From positions 1 to 41,653 of the forward strand of contig DCWQ01000040.1 in assembly GCA_002328185.1 (NCBI GenBank): DNA of 41,653 nt. Reading direction: 5' to 3'. Positions within the stretch are counted from its first letter, which is position 1; each line of letters begins with the position of its first letter. A program made the position numbers and the translations under genes. This DNA comes from Dehalococcoidia bacterium UBA2158 (lineage in GTDB: Bacteria; Chloroflexota; Dehalococcoidia; Lucifugimonadales; UBA3495). The notes below the pieces were generated by a model, which saw only the letters and a program-made list of their open reading frames with translations, had not been told where the DNA came from and did no database searches. Below, one piece after another: positions 30,926-39,531 of this stretch.

Positions 30926-31954
30926 ATGGCCGAACGGCTGGTATCCGGCGACCTCCAAAACGAAGACCAAGATGTGTCTTTGCGCCCCAGGCGGCTAGAG
31001 GATTTCGTCGGGCAATCCAACACCAAAGAGAATCTCTCCATCTCCATCCAGGCCGCCAAGATTCGCGAGGAACCCCTCGACCACGTCATCATCTACGGCC
31101 CTCCTGGCCTGGGCAAGACCACCCTCGCCAATATCATCGCCGCCGAAATGGACGTCGCCATCAGAGTGACGTCCGGTCCCGCCGTGGAGCGCGCTGGCGA
31201 TATGGCGGCCATCCTGACCAGCCTCCAGCCCGGCGACGTGCTGTTTATAGACGAAGTCCACAGGTTGAACCGTGTGGTTGAAGAAGTGTTGTACTCGGCC
31301 ATGGAAGACTTCTTTCTTTCCTGGATGGTCGGCAAAGGCCTGGCCGCACGAAACGTCAATCTCAGGATCAGCCCGTTCACCTTGGTTGGAGCCACAACTC
31401 GCTTCTCGATGGTCAGCGCTCCTCTGCGCGACCGGTTCGGCTCGGTCTGCCGCCTAGACTACTACGAGCCAGAAGATATGAAGGTCATCGTGGACCGCTC
31501 CTCCCGAATTTTGGACATGGATTGTGATAGCGTAGGGATGGACCTGATTGCCTCCCGGTCCAGGGGGACTCCCAGGGTGGCTAACCGGCTACTGAAACGG
31601 GCCCGGGACTACGCACTGGTTAAAGCCGACAACCGGGTCGATGGCCCAGTGGCCAAGGCAGCCCTTGAGCAACTGAATGTGGATGAGTTGGGTCTGGACC
31701 AGTCTGACCACCGGCTGCTGACCAGCATCATAGACAAGTTCTCCGGAGGACCCGTTGGCTTGGAAACCCTGTCGGCGTCATTGAACGAGGACTCGGACAC
31801 CATCATGGATGTTTGGGAACCGTTTCTGCTGCAACTGGGTTTCCTGGAACGGACGCCTCGAGGTAGAGTGGCCACCCGGAGGGCTCACGACCACCTCGGC
31901 CGGCCATACGCCACCACGGACCTCACTGACCAGGGACGCCTGAACGGCTTCTGA
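30926..31954 (+). CDS. ruvB: Holliday junction branch-migration helicase RuvB
   Basis: RuvB is the hexameric AAA+ motor that, with RuvA, drives branch migration in recombination. The 342-residue protein has RPRRLEDFVGQ, Walker A GPPGLGKTT, Walker B LFIDEVHRLN, sensor GATTRFSMVSAPLRDRFG, and the C-terminal winged helix ending near GRVATRRAHDHLG. Length is normal. GGGAGAG precedes the ATG. ruvA and ruvC are not adjacent. The F420 cluster starts 122 bases downstream in the same direction. Confidence 0.96.
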   Translation: MAERLVSGDLQNEDQDVSLRPRRLEDFVGQSNTKENLSISIQAAKIREEPLDHVIIYGPPGLGKTTLANIIAAEMDVAIRVTSGPAVERAGDMAAILTSLQPGDVLFIDEVHRLNRVVEEVLYSAMEDFFLSWMVGKGLAARNVNLRISPFTLVGATTRFSMVSAPLRDRFGSVCRLDYYEPEDMKVIVDRSSRILDMDCDSVGMDLIASRSRGTPRVANRLLKRARDYALVKADNRVDGPVAKAALEQLNVDELGLDQSDHRLLTSIIDKFSGGPVGLETLSASLNEDSDTIMDVWEPFLLQLGFLERTPRGRVATRRAHDHLGRPYATTDLTDQGRLNGF

Positions 31955-31999
31955 ACTTCCTCGAACTCCTTTGTCCTCTTCAGTTGATCTTCTCCTGTA

Positions 32000-32028
32000 T
32001 TGCCCGCACACTCGCAACAGTCTAAAAT
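32000..32028 (+). promoter_or_regulatory. probable promoter of the cof cluster
   Basis: TTGCCC (32000-32005) and TAAAAT (32023-32028) are 17 bases apart, giving a leader of about 42 bases before the cofG start. Confidence 0.45.
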
Positions 32029-32076
32029 AGTCCGATATCCTTTCCTGCCCTCCGCATACGAAAGGACGGAGTTCAT

Positions 32077-33321
32077 TTGACGGTTTCGATCCAATCCGGC
32101 GAGACATCAGGGCTCACAGGCGGCGGCCCTCCTCTTAACGAGGTGATCGCCAAAGCTGTGGCGGGTTCTTCTCTGTCTGAGGCTGACGCCTTTTCATTGC
32201 TCTCCTCCGACCCGCAAGCCACTCAAGAGTTATGCTCGGCCGCGGCAGCGATGCGTGACCAAGGCAAGGGCAACACCGTCACTTTTTCACCCAAGGTATT
32301 CATCCCGTTGACTCACCTGTGCCGGGATTTCTGCGGGTACTGCACCTTCCGCAAGGACCCAACTCAGGCTGGAAAAGGCCTGTTCATGACCTCGGAGCAA
32401 ATCCTGGGCGTGGCCAACACCGGGGCCTCGATGGGTTGTACCGAGGCACTTTTTACTCTGGGCGAACGCCCGGAACAGCGTTACCCGGAAGCCAAAGAGT
32501 GGTTGAACCACCGGGGATTCAAGACGACCCTGGAGTACCTGACCCACGTCTGTCAGTTGGTTCTTGAAGAAACGGACTTACTGCCCCATGCCAACCCCGG
32601 AACCATGGCCCGCCGAGAGATCGCAGCACTCCAGCCGTTCAACTCGTCGATGGGCCTGATGCTGGAGAGCACCAGCAAGGCTTTGTACGCCCAGGGAGGC
32701 CCACACGAGTTTGCCCCCAGCAAGCGTCCCAGAGTCCGGCTTCGCACCCTGGAACTGGCCGGGCAGTTGCGAGTGCCATTCACCACTGGTATCCTCATCG
32801 GCATAGGCGAGAGCCGCCGAGACCGTATCGAGTCCCTGTTGGCCATCGCTGAACTTCACGCCGAGTACGGCCACGTACAGGAAGTGATTATCCAAAACTT
32901 CCTGGCCAAACCGGATACGGTAATGGAGGATTCGCCCGACGCGGAGGCGGCAGAATTCCTATGGACGGTGGCCGTGGCCCGGCTCATACTGGGGCCGGAC
33001 GCTAATCTTCAGGTGCCGCCCAATCTCAGTGCAAAGAACTACCAGATTTATCTGGACGCCGGGGTCAACGACTGGGGCGGCGTGTCGCCTTTGACGCCTG
33101 ATTTCGTCAACCCAGAGGCCCCGTGGCCCGCCCTGACTGAACTTAAATCCAAGACCGAGGCAGCCGGGTTCCAATTGAAACCCAGGCTTCCCGTGTACCC
33201 GGAGTACTTCCTTAAAACGAAAGAATTTCTACCTGACTCCCTCTTAAACAAAGTGTCAGTCATGTGCGACTCTGAGGGATACGTCCAAGGGGGAATGGAA
33301 AGATATGCCGGCAGAGCCTGA
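32077..33321 (+). CDS. cofG: FO synthase subunit CofG (radical SAM)
   Basis: CofG and CofH together build 7,8-didemethyl-8-hydroxy-5-deazariboflavin (FO), the deazaflavin core of F420, from tyrosine and a flavin precursor. The 414-residue protein has the cluster motif at Cys82, Cys86 and Cys89 (LCRDFCGYC). CofG landmarks follow: PHANPGTM, SMGLMLESTS, TTGILIGIGE, NFLAKPDT and VNDWGGVSPLTPD. TTG start behind AGGACGGAG. The C-terminus overlaps the cofH start by 17 bases, so the two subunits are translationally linked. It is the first gene of cofG-cofH-cofD-cofC. Confidence 0.95.
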   Translation: MTVSIQSGETSGLTGGGPPLNEVIAKAVAGSSLSEADAFSLLSSDPQATQELCSAAAAMRDQGKGNTVTFSPKVFIPLTHLCRDFCGYCTFRKDPTQAGKGLFMTSEQILGVANTGASMGCTEALFTLGERPEQRYPEAKEWLNHRGFKTTLEYLTHVCQLVLEETDLLPHANPGTMARREIAALQPFNSSMGLMLESTSKALYAQGGPHEFAPSKRPRVRLRTLELAGQLRVPFTTGILIGIGESRRDRIESLLAIAELHAEYGHVQEVIIQNFLAKPDTVMEDSPDAEAAEFLWTVAVARLILGPDANLQVPPNLSAKNYQIYLDAGVNDWGGVSPLTPDFVNPEAPWPALTELKSKTEAAGFQLKPRLPVYPEYFLKTKEFLPDSLLNKVSVMCDSEGYVQGGMERYAGRA

Positions 33322-34621
33322 ACAACGGCCAAATAATGACGAACAGGCGCAAAATCTGGAAACGCTGATCAACGCAATCAAACCCGAGACGGCGGCGGTT
33401 CTAGACCGCGCCCTTTCCGGACAGGACATCACCAGCGAAGAAACGGTGGTGTTGTTCGGCACGGAAGGCCAGGAATATAATGCCCTGGTTATGGTGGCGG
33501 ACGAACTTCGTAGGCGCACAGTGGGCGACATCGTCACCTACGTGGTCAACCGCAACATCAATTTCACCAACGTCTGTATCAAGCGCTGCGGCTTCTGCGC
33601 CTTCAGCCGCGATTTCCGACAGGAGGAAGGCTATCTTTTACCCACCCAGGAGATTATCCGGCGGGCCAAAGAAGCCTGGGACTACGGCGCCACGGAAGTG
33701 TGCGTCCAGGCTGGGCTGCCCCCCAAGATGGAAGGCGACCTGTACATCCGTCTCTGCGAGGCCATCAAGAAAGAACTACCGGACATGCACATCCACGGTT
33801 TCTCGCCGGAGGAAGTGCTGTACGGTTCCGTCCGCTCCGAGAGCACCATCAAGGCCTATTTGACCGAGTTGAAAGCTGCCGGCGTTGGTAGTCTTCCAGG
33901 CACCTCCGCTGAGGTTTTGGACCAGGACTTACGGGACAAGATATCTCCAGGGCGCATCACTGTGGACCAGTGGACGGAGGTGATTACCACCGCCCATGAG
34001 TTAGGTATCCCGACTACGTCTACGGTCATGTATGGGTACCTTGAGACTCCCACCCAGTTGGCTAAACACATGGACCTTATCAGGGGGATCCAACAGCAGA
34101 CCGGCGGAATCACTGAATTTGTGCCCCTGAGCTTCGTGCACACCGAGGCGCCCATGTTTATGAAAAACATCGTGGATGACGTTCGGCCCGGCCCATCTGG
34201 GATGGATGTGATCAAGGTGCATGCCATCGCCAGGATAATGCTGAACAACTGGATACCCAATATCCAGGCTTCCTGGGTCAAAGAGGGACCGCGCATGTCC
34301 CAACTACTGCTAACCGCCGGGGTTAATGATCTGGGTGGAACGCTAATCAACGAGAGCATCTCCACCGCCGCTGGCGCGCAGCACGGACAACTCATGCGCC
34401 CGTCGGAATTCCGGCAGATGATTCGACAAGTCGGCCGGATACCCGCCGAACGCTACACCACCTACCAGACGCGCCGCGTGTTCAGCGACACGGATCAAGA
34501 GCTAGACCCTCTGGACTTGGTCGGCGATAACGTGGAAGAAGTGTTTGGATCGTACGACCGGCTGGTCAAGCTGGACACCTATCGGTTTGAGCATCCCAAC
34601 AATCCAAATGCCACAGTTTAG
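33305..34621 (+). CDS. cofH: FO synthase subunit CofH (radical SAM)
   Basis: CofH generates the tyrosine-derived half of FO and joins it to 5-amino-6-ribitylaminouracil. The 438-residue protein carries Cys91, Cys95 and Cys98 (CIKRCGFC), with NRNINFTNVC before and HIHGFSPEE, TSAEVLDQDLRDKISPGR, STVMYGYLETP and VNDLGGTLINESIS after, all CofH hallmarks. The first 50 residues, rich in Asn and Gln, are less conserved. The start overlaps cofG by 17 bases. Separate CofG and CofH, rather than fused FbiC, is the archaeal and cyanobacterial-like arrangement. Confidence 0.95.
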   Translation: MPAEPEQRPNNDEQAQNLETLINAIKPETAAVLDRALSGQDITSEETVVLFGTEGQEYNALVMVADELRRRTVGDIVTYVVNRNINFTNVCIKRCGFCAFSRDFRQEEGYLLPTQEIIRRAKEAWDYGATEVCVQAGLPPKMEGDLYIRLCEAIKKELPDMHIHGFSPEEVLYGSVRSESTIKAYLTELKAAGVGSLPGTSAEVLDQDLRDKISPGRITVDQWTEVITTAHELGIPTTSTVMYGYLETPTQLAKHMDLIRGIQQQTGGITEFVPLSFVHTEAPMFMKNIVDDVRPGPSGMDVIKVHAIARIMLNNWIPNIQASWVKEGPRMSQLLLTAGVNDLGGTLINESISTAAGAQHGQLMRPSEFRQMIRQVGRIPAERYTTYQTRRVFSDTDQELDPLDLVGDNVEEVFGSYDRLVKLDTYRFEHPNNPNATV

Positions 34622-34666
34622 ACGCCTGGCCTCTTTCTCAAGGCCGTTGGCCAGCGGCGATCGGCC

Positions 34667-35623
34667 ATGGTAACTCATGAATGGTCTTTCGGCCCACCGG
34701 CTGTGCTGGCATTTGCGGGAGGCGTCGGCGGGGCCAAGCTAGCTCTGGGTTTCTCCCTCTGTCTTTCTCCCGATGACCTGGTGATCTGCGTCAACACCGG
34801 CGACGACGAGACCTTCCACGGCCTCCACGTATCCCCTGACCTTGACACCATGATGTATACCCTCTCGGGTCTTTATAACCAGGAGACCGGCTGGGGATTG
34901 GCCGGCGACACCTTCACCGCCCTCGAAATGCTGGGCAAGTTCGGCGTGGACGCCTGGTTCAACCTGGGAGACCGTGACTTCGCCACCCACATCCGGCGAA
35001 CCCAGCTATTGACCGAGGGCAAGACGCTGTCCGAGGTGACCGCGGAGCTGAACCGAAGCTTGGGTGTTTTCCACGGCATCATTCCGATGAGCGACGACCC
35101 AGTGAAGACAGTGCTCACCACGGACGAGGGTGAGCTACCCATGCAACGTTATTTCGTCGGGCACAGGGCCGAACCCAAGGTGTCCGAGGTGCGCTATGTC
35201 GGCGTTGAGACCGCAGCCGCCTCGCCGGGACTGCAGGACGCCCTTACCAGGGCCGGGATGCTGGTCCTTTGCCCTTCTAATCCCTACCTCAGTCTGGGAC
35301 CTATTCTAGCTCTCCCAGGCGTGCGGCAGAGAATGCGGGCCTTTTCCGGCAAAAAGGTCTGTGTCAGCCCGATAGTCGGCGGGGAAGCAGTGACGGGTCC
35401 TGCGGGCAAGATAATGGTTGAGTTGGGCAAACAGGTTTCTTGCGTAGAGGTCGCCAGAGGATATCGGGACATCTGCGATGTGTTCGTCATGGACGACCAA
35501 GACCAGGCGCTGGCCTCGGAGATCGAGGAAATGGGCATCATTCCTCTGGTAACATCGACTATCATGAACTCTGAAGAGGATAAAATTGCCCTGGCCGGAG
35601 AGATTCTAGCCCTGGCCGACTAA
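34667..35623 (+). CDS. cofD: 2-phospho-L-lactate transferase CofD/FbiA
   Basis: CofD transfers the phospholactate (or phosphoenolpyruvate/phosphoglycerate) unit from its GDP-activated form to FO, giving F420-0. The 318-residue protein opens with the family motif AFAGGVGGAKLA (about 15-26), followed by NTGDDE, PDLDTMMYTLSG, GWGLAGDT and LGDRDFATH, then PSNPYLSLGPIL and VSPIVGG. Length is normal. It lies 45 bases after cofH and 18 bases before cofC. Which three-carbon unit is used cannot be read directly. Confidence 0.95.
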   Translation: MVTHEWSFGPPAVLAFAGGVGGAKLALGFSLCLSPDDLVICVNTGDDETFHGLHVSPDLDTMMYTLSGLYNQETGWGLAGDTFTALEMLGKFGVDAWFNLGDRDFATHIRRTQLLTEGKTLSEVTAELNRSLGVFHGIIPMSDDPVKTVLTTDEGELPMQRYFVGHRAEPKVSEVRYVGVETAAASPGLQDALTRAGMLVLCPSNPYLSLGPILALPGVRQRMRAFSGKKVCVSPIVGGEAVTGPAGKIMVELGKQVSCVEVARGYRDICDVFVMDDQDQALASEIEEMGIIPLVTSTIMNSEEDKIALAGEILALAD

Positions 35624-35641
35624 CCGCTGACACAGGAAACT

Positions 35642-36295
35642 ATGGTCTCCGAACCCGCCAACGTCATAGCCATCGTCCCCATGAAACCCCTAGCCCAGGG
35701 GAAATCGCGGCTGTCCCAGACCCTGAGCGCGGACCAGCGTGCCGACCTGGCACTAGGCATGCTCCGCCGAGTGGTCTTGGCCATCAAGGCGGCTTCGGTG
35801 TATACCATCTGGGTGGTTGGGGGCGACGACCGTGTCAGGGTGATGACCTGTGACCTGGGCGCCGAGAGTATGGACGAATTGGGTAAAGACCTGAACGACA
35901 CTCTGAAGAAGGCTTTCGAACTTGCCTTTGAACAGGGTAAGTCGGCCCTCTACGTCGCCGGCGACCTGCCTTTCTTGAAGGCGGCGGACATCCACAGCAT
36001 GATGCAGGCATCCCGCAGTCAGGGTAACGTGACACTGGCCCCCGCGAGACGGGACGGCGGCACCAACTCTATCTTGGTTCCCCTCGGCGTGCCCATGCAG
36101 CCCGAATTGGGCCAGGGCAGTTTCATGAAACACCTGACCCAAGCCGCTCGGCTCGAGACTTCTGTGGCCATCAATTCCAGCTATGGGCTGGGGTTCGATC
36201 TGGACGTGGTGGACGACCTAGAAACGTTCCAGCACATGGAACCCGGACTGCTTGAGCGGCTGTCCAACGAATCTAAGAAGGACCTCCAACTCTAG
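35642..36295 (+). CDS. cofC: 2-phospho-L-lactate guanylyltransferase CofC
   Basis: CofC activates phospholactate, phosphoenolpyruvate or 3-phosphoglycerate with GTP for CofD. The 217-residue nucleotidyltransferase begins IAIVPMKPLAQGKSRLSQTLS, the family start with the guanylyl loop. It continues with GDLPFL, the metal-binding region, then DGGTNSIL and GLGFDLDVVDDL. ACACAGGAAACT gives the ribosome site. It ends the core biosynthetic set; no cofE (gamma-glutamyl ligase) is in the window. The LLM gene 30 bases downstream probably shares the transcript. Confidence 0.93.
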   Translation: MVSEPANVIAIVPMKPLAQGKSRLSQTLSADQRADLALGMLRRVVLAIKAASVYTIWVVGGDDRVRVMTCDLGAESMDELGKDLNDTLKKAFELAFEQGKSALYVAGDLPFLKAADIHSMMQASRSQGNVTLAPARRDGGTNSILVPLGVPMQPELGQGSFMKHLTQAARLETSVAINSSYGLGFDLDVVDDLETFQHMEPGLLERLSNESKKDLQL

Positions 36296-36325
36296 AGGAC
36301 GAAGCCGGCAAGTGACCCTGCGGAC

Positions 36326-37297
36326 ATGGCTATGACCGATAACAAAACGAAGATTGGGATATTGCTGCCGACGCGCGGACTGTTGTTGCGGGGAGATCAG
36401 CCACCTAATTTGGATCGCGTCATCAACTTGGCTGAAGCTGTTGAACAAGCTGGCCTGGACTCGGTGTGGGTTGGCGATAGTCTACTGGCTAAGCCACGTA
36501 TGGAGCCCTTGTCAGTGTTGGGCGCTCTCGCCGCCCGCACCAGCCGCGTCAGGTTGGGCACTGCGGTCCTGCTCCCTGCTCTACGGCACCCGGTACTATT
36601 GGCCCAGACGCTTAATACAGTCGATCTGATCTCCGGTGGCCGGTTGGTCATCGGTGCGGGCGTGGGCGGCGCGTTCAACGACGACCAGAAGCGTGAGTGG
36701 GAAGCTGCCGGCGTGCCGGCCAAGGGAAGAGGGCGGCGCTTCGCAGAGATCATCGAGATTGTACAGGGCCTCGGTTCGGGCAAGCCCTTCGACTTTCATG
36801 GACGGGATTTTGACGTGGACTCGGCCTTAATGCGGCCTGTTCCATCGCAAACCAAAGGGATTCCATTTTTGCTCGGCACCCATCACCACGCCCAGAGCCA
36901 AGCCCAGATACGCCGAGCAGCCCGGCTGGGAGCGGGGATTATATCCATTTCCGACTCACCTGAAGAATTCGCCCAGATTATCGAGCAGGTTAGCGAGATG
37001 GCCAGCGAGTTTGGCAGGGACCCAGACACTCTGGACACAACTTTTTACATGACGGTGAACATGGACCCGGACCTGGTCAAAGCGGAAGCCGAGTCCGTGG
37101 AATGGCTGACTGGATATTATGGCTCGAATATCTGGGGCACACGCTGGGGGCCTTTCGGCGGCGCTGAAAGGGTTTCAGAGCGGATCACGGAATACGTGGC
37201 GGCCGGCGCGGGCACCGTTATCGTGCGGTTCGCCAGCTTCGAACCGGAGAAACAGCTAGATATGTTCTTGGAAAAGGTGGCCCCGGCCTTCCCCTGA
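36326..37297 (+). CDS. LLM-class F420-dependent oxidoreductase
   Basis: A 323-residue luciferase-like protein with KIGILLPTRGLLLRG at the N-terminus, AEAVEQAGLDSVWVGDS, the middle motif LRHPVLLAQTLNTVDLISGGRLVIGAGVGG, and a C-terminal TVIVRFAS. Its place directly after cofC makes F420 the likely cofactor. The MAMTDNKTK start is preceded by weak purines; the second Met is an alternative. Not closely similar to the LLM protein at 25929. The substrate is unknown. Confidence 0.87.
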   Translation: MAMTDNKTKIGILLPTRGLLLRGDQPPNLDRVINLAEAVEQAGLDSVWVGDSLLAKPRMEPLSVLGALAARTSRVRLGTAVLLPALRHPVLLAQTLNTVDLISGGRLVIGAGVGGAFNDDQKREWEAAGVPAKGRGRRFAEIIEIVQGLGSGKPFDFHGRDFDVDSALMRPVPSQTKGIPFLLGTHHHAQSQAQIRRAARLGAGIISISDSPEEFAQIIEQVSEMASEFGRDPDTLDTTFYMTVNMDPDLVKAEAESVEWLTGYYGSNIWGTRWGPFGGAERVSERITEYVAAGAGTVIVRFASFEPEKQLDMFLEKVAPAFP

Positions 37298-37366
37298 TCC
37301 AATGACGAAACCGATCGGTGTTGAACTTAGAAACCGCCAGTGATGAAGTGATAGCGAGGTGATCAG

Positions 37367-38140
37367 GTGTTTCCGATAGACCTGTCCGGCAAAAAAGGTA
37401 TCGTATTTGGGGTGGCCAATGACCGCAGCATCGCCTGGGGCATCACACAGGCCCTCTCCCAGGCCGGGGCGCGTATCGCCCTAACCTACCAGGGAGACCG
37501 CCTTAAAGAGCGCGTCGAGAGCCTGGCGGCCACCTTGGACGGCGCTCTCACCCTCCCTTGCGACGCCACCGACGACGACCAGATCGCCCAGGTGTTCCAA
37601 TCGCTGAAAGAAGAATTCGGGGATATCTCTTTCCTGGTGCATAGCATCGCCTTCGCCAACAAGGAAGACCTGGAAGGCCGGTTCGCGGACACCTCCCGAG
37701 ATGGGTTCAGACTCGCCTTGGAAGTGAGTTCCTATTCCCTGCTGCCCTTGGTGCGCCACGCCGCGCCGCTGATGACCGCCGGGGGAACCGTTCTGGCCAT
37801 GACTTTCGATGCCTCCCAAAAGGTCTACCCTGGGTACAACGTGATGGGCACTGCCAAAGCCGCGTTGGAGCACAGCGTGCGGCAGTTGGCCTTCGAATAC
37901 GGAGAGCAGGACGTTAGGGTCAATGCCATTTCGGCTGGGCCGTTGCAGACGCTGGCGGCCAGGGGGATCAGCGGCTTCAGAGACATGCACCACACCGCGG
38001 CAGAAAAAGCGCCTCTGAAACGGAATATCACAGTGGATGAGGTCGCCCAGACGGCTTTGTTCCTCTGTAGCGGACTCTCCAGCGGCATCACCGGGACGAT
38101 CATCCCTGTCGATGCGGGCTACCACATCATGGCGGTGTAA
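37367..38140 (+). CDS. fabI: enoyl-[acyl-carrier-protein] reductase FabI
   Basis: FabI reduces the trans-2-enoyl-ACP double bond with NADH or NADPH, completing each elongation cycle. The 257-residue SDR-fold protein has KKGIVFGVANDRSIAWGI (the variant nucleotide loop of FabI), LVHSIAFA, and the catalytic Tyr157-x6-Lys164 in YNVMGTAK. Phe147 stands where E. coli FabI has Tyr146. The C-terminus SSGITGTIIPVDAGYHIM is typical. GTG start behind GAGGTGATC. It follows the LLM gene by 69 bases and ends at a strong terminator. Confidence 0.94.
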   Translation: MFPIDLSGKKGIVFGVANDRSIAWGITQALSQAGARIALTYQGDRLKERVESLAATLDGALTLPCDATDDDQIAQVFQSLKEEFGDISFLVHSIAFANKEDLEGRFADTSRDGFRLALEVSSYSLLPLVRHAAPLMTAGGTVLAMTFDASQKVYPGYNVMGTAKAALEHSVRQLAFEYGEQDVRVNAISAGPLQTLAARGISGFRDMHHTAAEKAPLKRNITVDEVAQTALFLCSGLSSGITGTIIPVDAGYHIMAV

Positions 38141-38157
38141 GAAGACCTACTTCGCAA

Positions 38158-38188
38158 CTGTCATTCTGAGGACTGCTGAGGGATGACG
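38158..38188. repeat. compact relative of the dispersed TGTCA...TGACA repeat
   Basis: CTGTCATTCTGAGGACTGCT followed by GAGGGATGACG has the same TGTCATT...GGATGAC ends as the repeat at 20565, over about 30 bases. It lies between the fabI stop and the terminator. Confidence 0.4.
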
Positions 38189-38194
38189 CTGAAT

Positions 38195-38228
38195 AAAAAA
38201 GGGACCACCTTTAGGTGGTCCCTTTTTT
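38195..38228. terminator. bidirectional terminator between fabI and the TPR protein gene
   Basis: AAAAAAGGGACCACC (38195-38209) and GGTGGTCCCTTTTTT (38214-38228) form a perfect stem with a 4-base TTTA loop, with an A run on the left and a T run on the right. It serves fabI on plus and the convergent gene on minus. Confidence 0.95.
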
Positions 38229-38250
38229 ATAGCCGGTCGTAAAGCCGAGG

Positions 38251-39072
38251 TTAACCGGGTGAGGAGTTGGGGTCAAGGCCCTGCAGGTGCCGGCGGTCTT
38301 CTTCAGCCTGCTGTGGTCGACCCAATTGGACGTATGCTTCAGCGCGGCGCTGCCAGGCATCGGCGTAATTGGGGTCCAAGGCGATGGCCTTGGTGAACTG
38401 GTCGATGGCCTCTTGGTACTTGTGAGCGTCAAATCGCTCGATCCCACGTGAGACCATGACTGCCGCCGTGGGCGCCACACCGGGGTCGTAGGTTCCCCAG
38501 GGCACATATTCTGTTTCAGGCTCAGGCTCGGCCTCTTCAGGGGTGGCCTCGGTGGGCGGTCCCGGCTCGCCTACCGGCTGCTCAGGAGGGTCGGCAACGG
38601 TTGCATCCGCCACTTCGGGCACCGGAGCGTCAGCAACGATCGGTTCAGCTTCAGGCGGCTCAGGGACTCCAGGGGTTTCTGACGTTTCTGGCAGCTGAGC
38701 AACACCGGTGGAAGGGACCGTAGTCTGGGCTTGGGGCCGCGACGGGAAGGGCAAGCTTTCGTCTGTTTCTTCAGGTGTGTAAGCCTCGTTCAGGTCCCAG
38801 CCGCAGCCGGTGCAGAAGTGCTGGCCCTCAGTGTGTGTTTTGGCGCACCGGGCACAAGCCAATCTTTCCGTTTGCACGACCGGTGAGTCTGTGGGGAGCT
38901 TGATGAATAGCAGGATGAGTACGGGAAGGACACCAAACAGATGAGAGGGTAACAGGCCCAGTACCAGCGCCGCGGCACCCCATCCCCAGGCGTTGCGCCC
39001 TTTTGTTTTGGCCAAACGAGCGGTCCACGTGGAAAGGAGAAATACCACCAAATATTGAAAGATTTCAGCCAA
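38251..39072 (-). CDS. membrane protein with zinc ribbon, Pro/Glu-rich linker and TPR repeats
   Basis: Function unknown. In order, the 273-residue protein has: one or two membrane helices (about 5-20 and 31-57), a CxxC...CxxC zinc ribbon at Cys73, Cys76, Cys87 and Cys90, a long low-complexity linker rich in Pro, Glu, Val and Ala (about 95-195), and two TPR-type helical repeats (about 205-265, with YQEAIDQFTKAIALDPNYADAW). The zinc ribbon and TPRs are most likely cytoplasmic, for protein binding at the membrane. The start is TTG 39072 with AAGGA upstream. It is monocistronic and faces fabI across a shared terminator. Confidence 0.75.
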   Translation of the reverse strand: MAEIFQYLVVFLLSTWTARLAKTKGRNAWGWGAAALVLGLLPSHLFGVLPVLILLFIKLPTDSPVVQTERLACARCAKTHTEGQHFCTGCGWDLNEAYTPEETDESLPFPSRPQAQTTVPSTGVAQLPETSETPGVPEPPEAEPIVADAPVPEVADATVADPPEQPVGEPGPPTEATPEEAEPEPETEYVPWGTYDPGVAPTAAVMVSRGIERFDAHKYQEAIDQFTKAIALDPNYADAWQRRAEAYVQLGRPQQAEEDRRHLQGLDPNSSPG

Positions 39073-39151
39073 GATCTATGTCCTTGATGATGACCTCGGT
39101 GGCCGAGACCACTTGGGCAGGAATTTCCACCGTGCCTGAGGAAATGGCGAG

Positions 39152-39168
39152 TATTCAAATATTGAATA
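39152..39168. promoter_or_regulatory. 17-bp perfect palindrome, operator-like
   Basis: TATTCAAATATTGAATA consists of 7-base arms around ATA. It lies 79 bases upstream of the minus-strand TPR gene start. A dimeric regulator site is possible; no cognate regulator is in the window. Confidence 0.35.
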
Positions 39169-39302
39169 TACACCCGTATCGAGCTCTCGGCAACGCCCGA
39201 AACCTGGTCGACGGGAGGAAAACCGGAGCGATTACAACCAATGGCCCCGGCCCGTCCAGCATGACTAGATTCGTTTGCACAACACGCAAAGTACGACGAA
39301 AA

Positions 39303-39332
39303 TTGACAGGGTAAAATTCGGACTGCTAGAAT
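39303..39332 (+). promoter_or_regulatory. sigma-70-type promoter of the fbp-aldolase operon
   Basis: A perfect TTGACA (39303-39308) and TAGAAT (39327-39332) are separated by 18 bases. Initiation near 39339 leaves about 190 bases of leader before the GTG start of fbp, long enough for regulation. Confidence 0.65.
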
Positions 39333-39531
39333 TGTCTCGACCCAAACCAGAGAGCCAAGTCACGCCTGTCGCGTGCTTGACGAATAGGGTAACCGGCTCG
39401 TTGGTTTGCTTCAACATCGTTTAAATATACTACGAATAATGGCTGTATCCCGAATCTGTCACAACAAGTAATAATCGACCGGGTGTGGCCCGATCTGGGC
39501 ATGAGCTGGTAATTCAGCGGGGAAGTGACGC

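Larger units (their letters stand above)
39073..39531. other. 459-bp intergenic region with divergent control signals
   Basis: No gene is visible. It contains the 17-bp palindrome at 39152-39168, the fbp promoter at 39303-39332 and about 190 bases of fbp leader. A TATACT at 39426-39431 in the leader has no well-spaced -35. Confidence 0.6.

Noticed and set aside
39003..39314. 103-residue plus-strand frame over the TPR gene start region
   Set aside because: No ribosome site or domain; it crosses the palindrome and the fbp promoter.
39401..39431. Second fbp promoter with TATACT
   Set aside because: The nearest -35-like sequences give spacers of 14 or 19 bases with poor matches.
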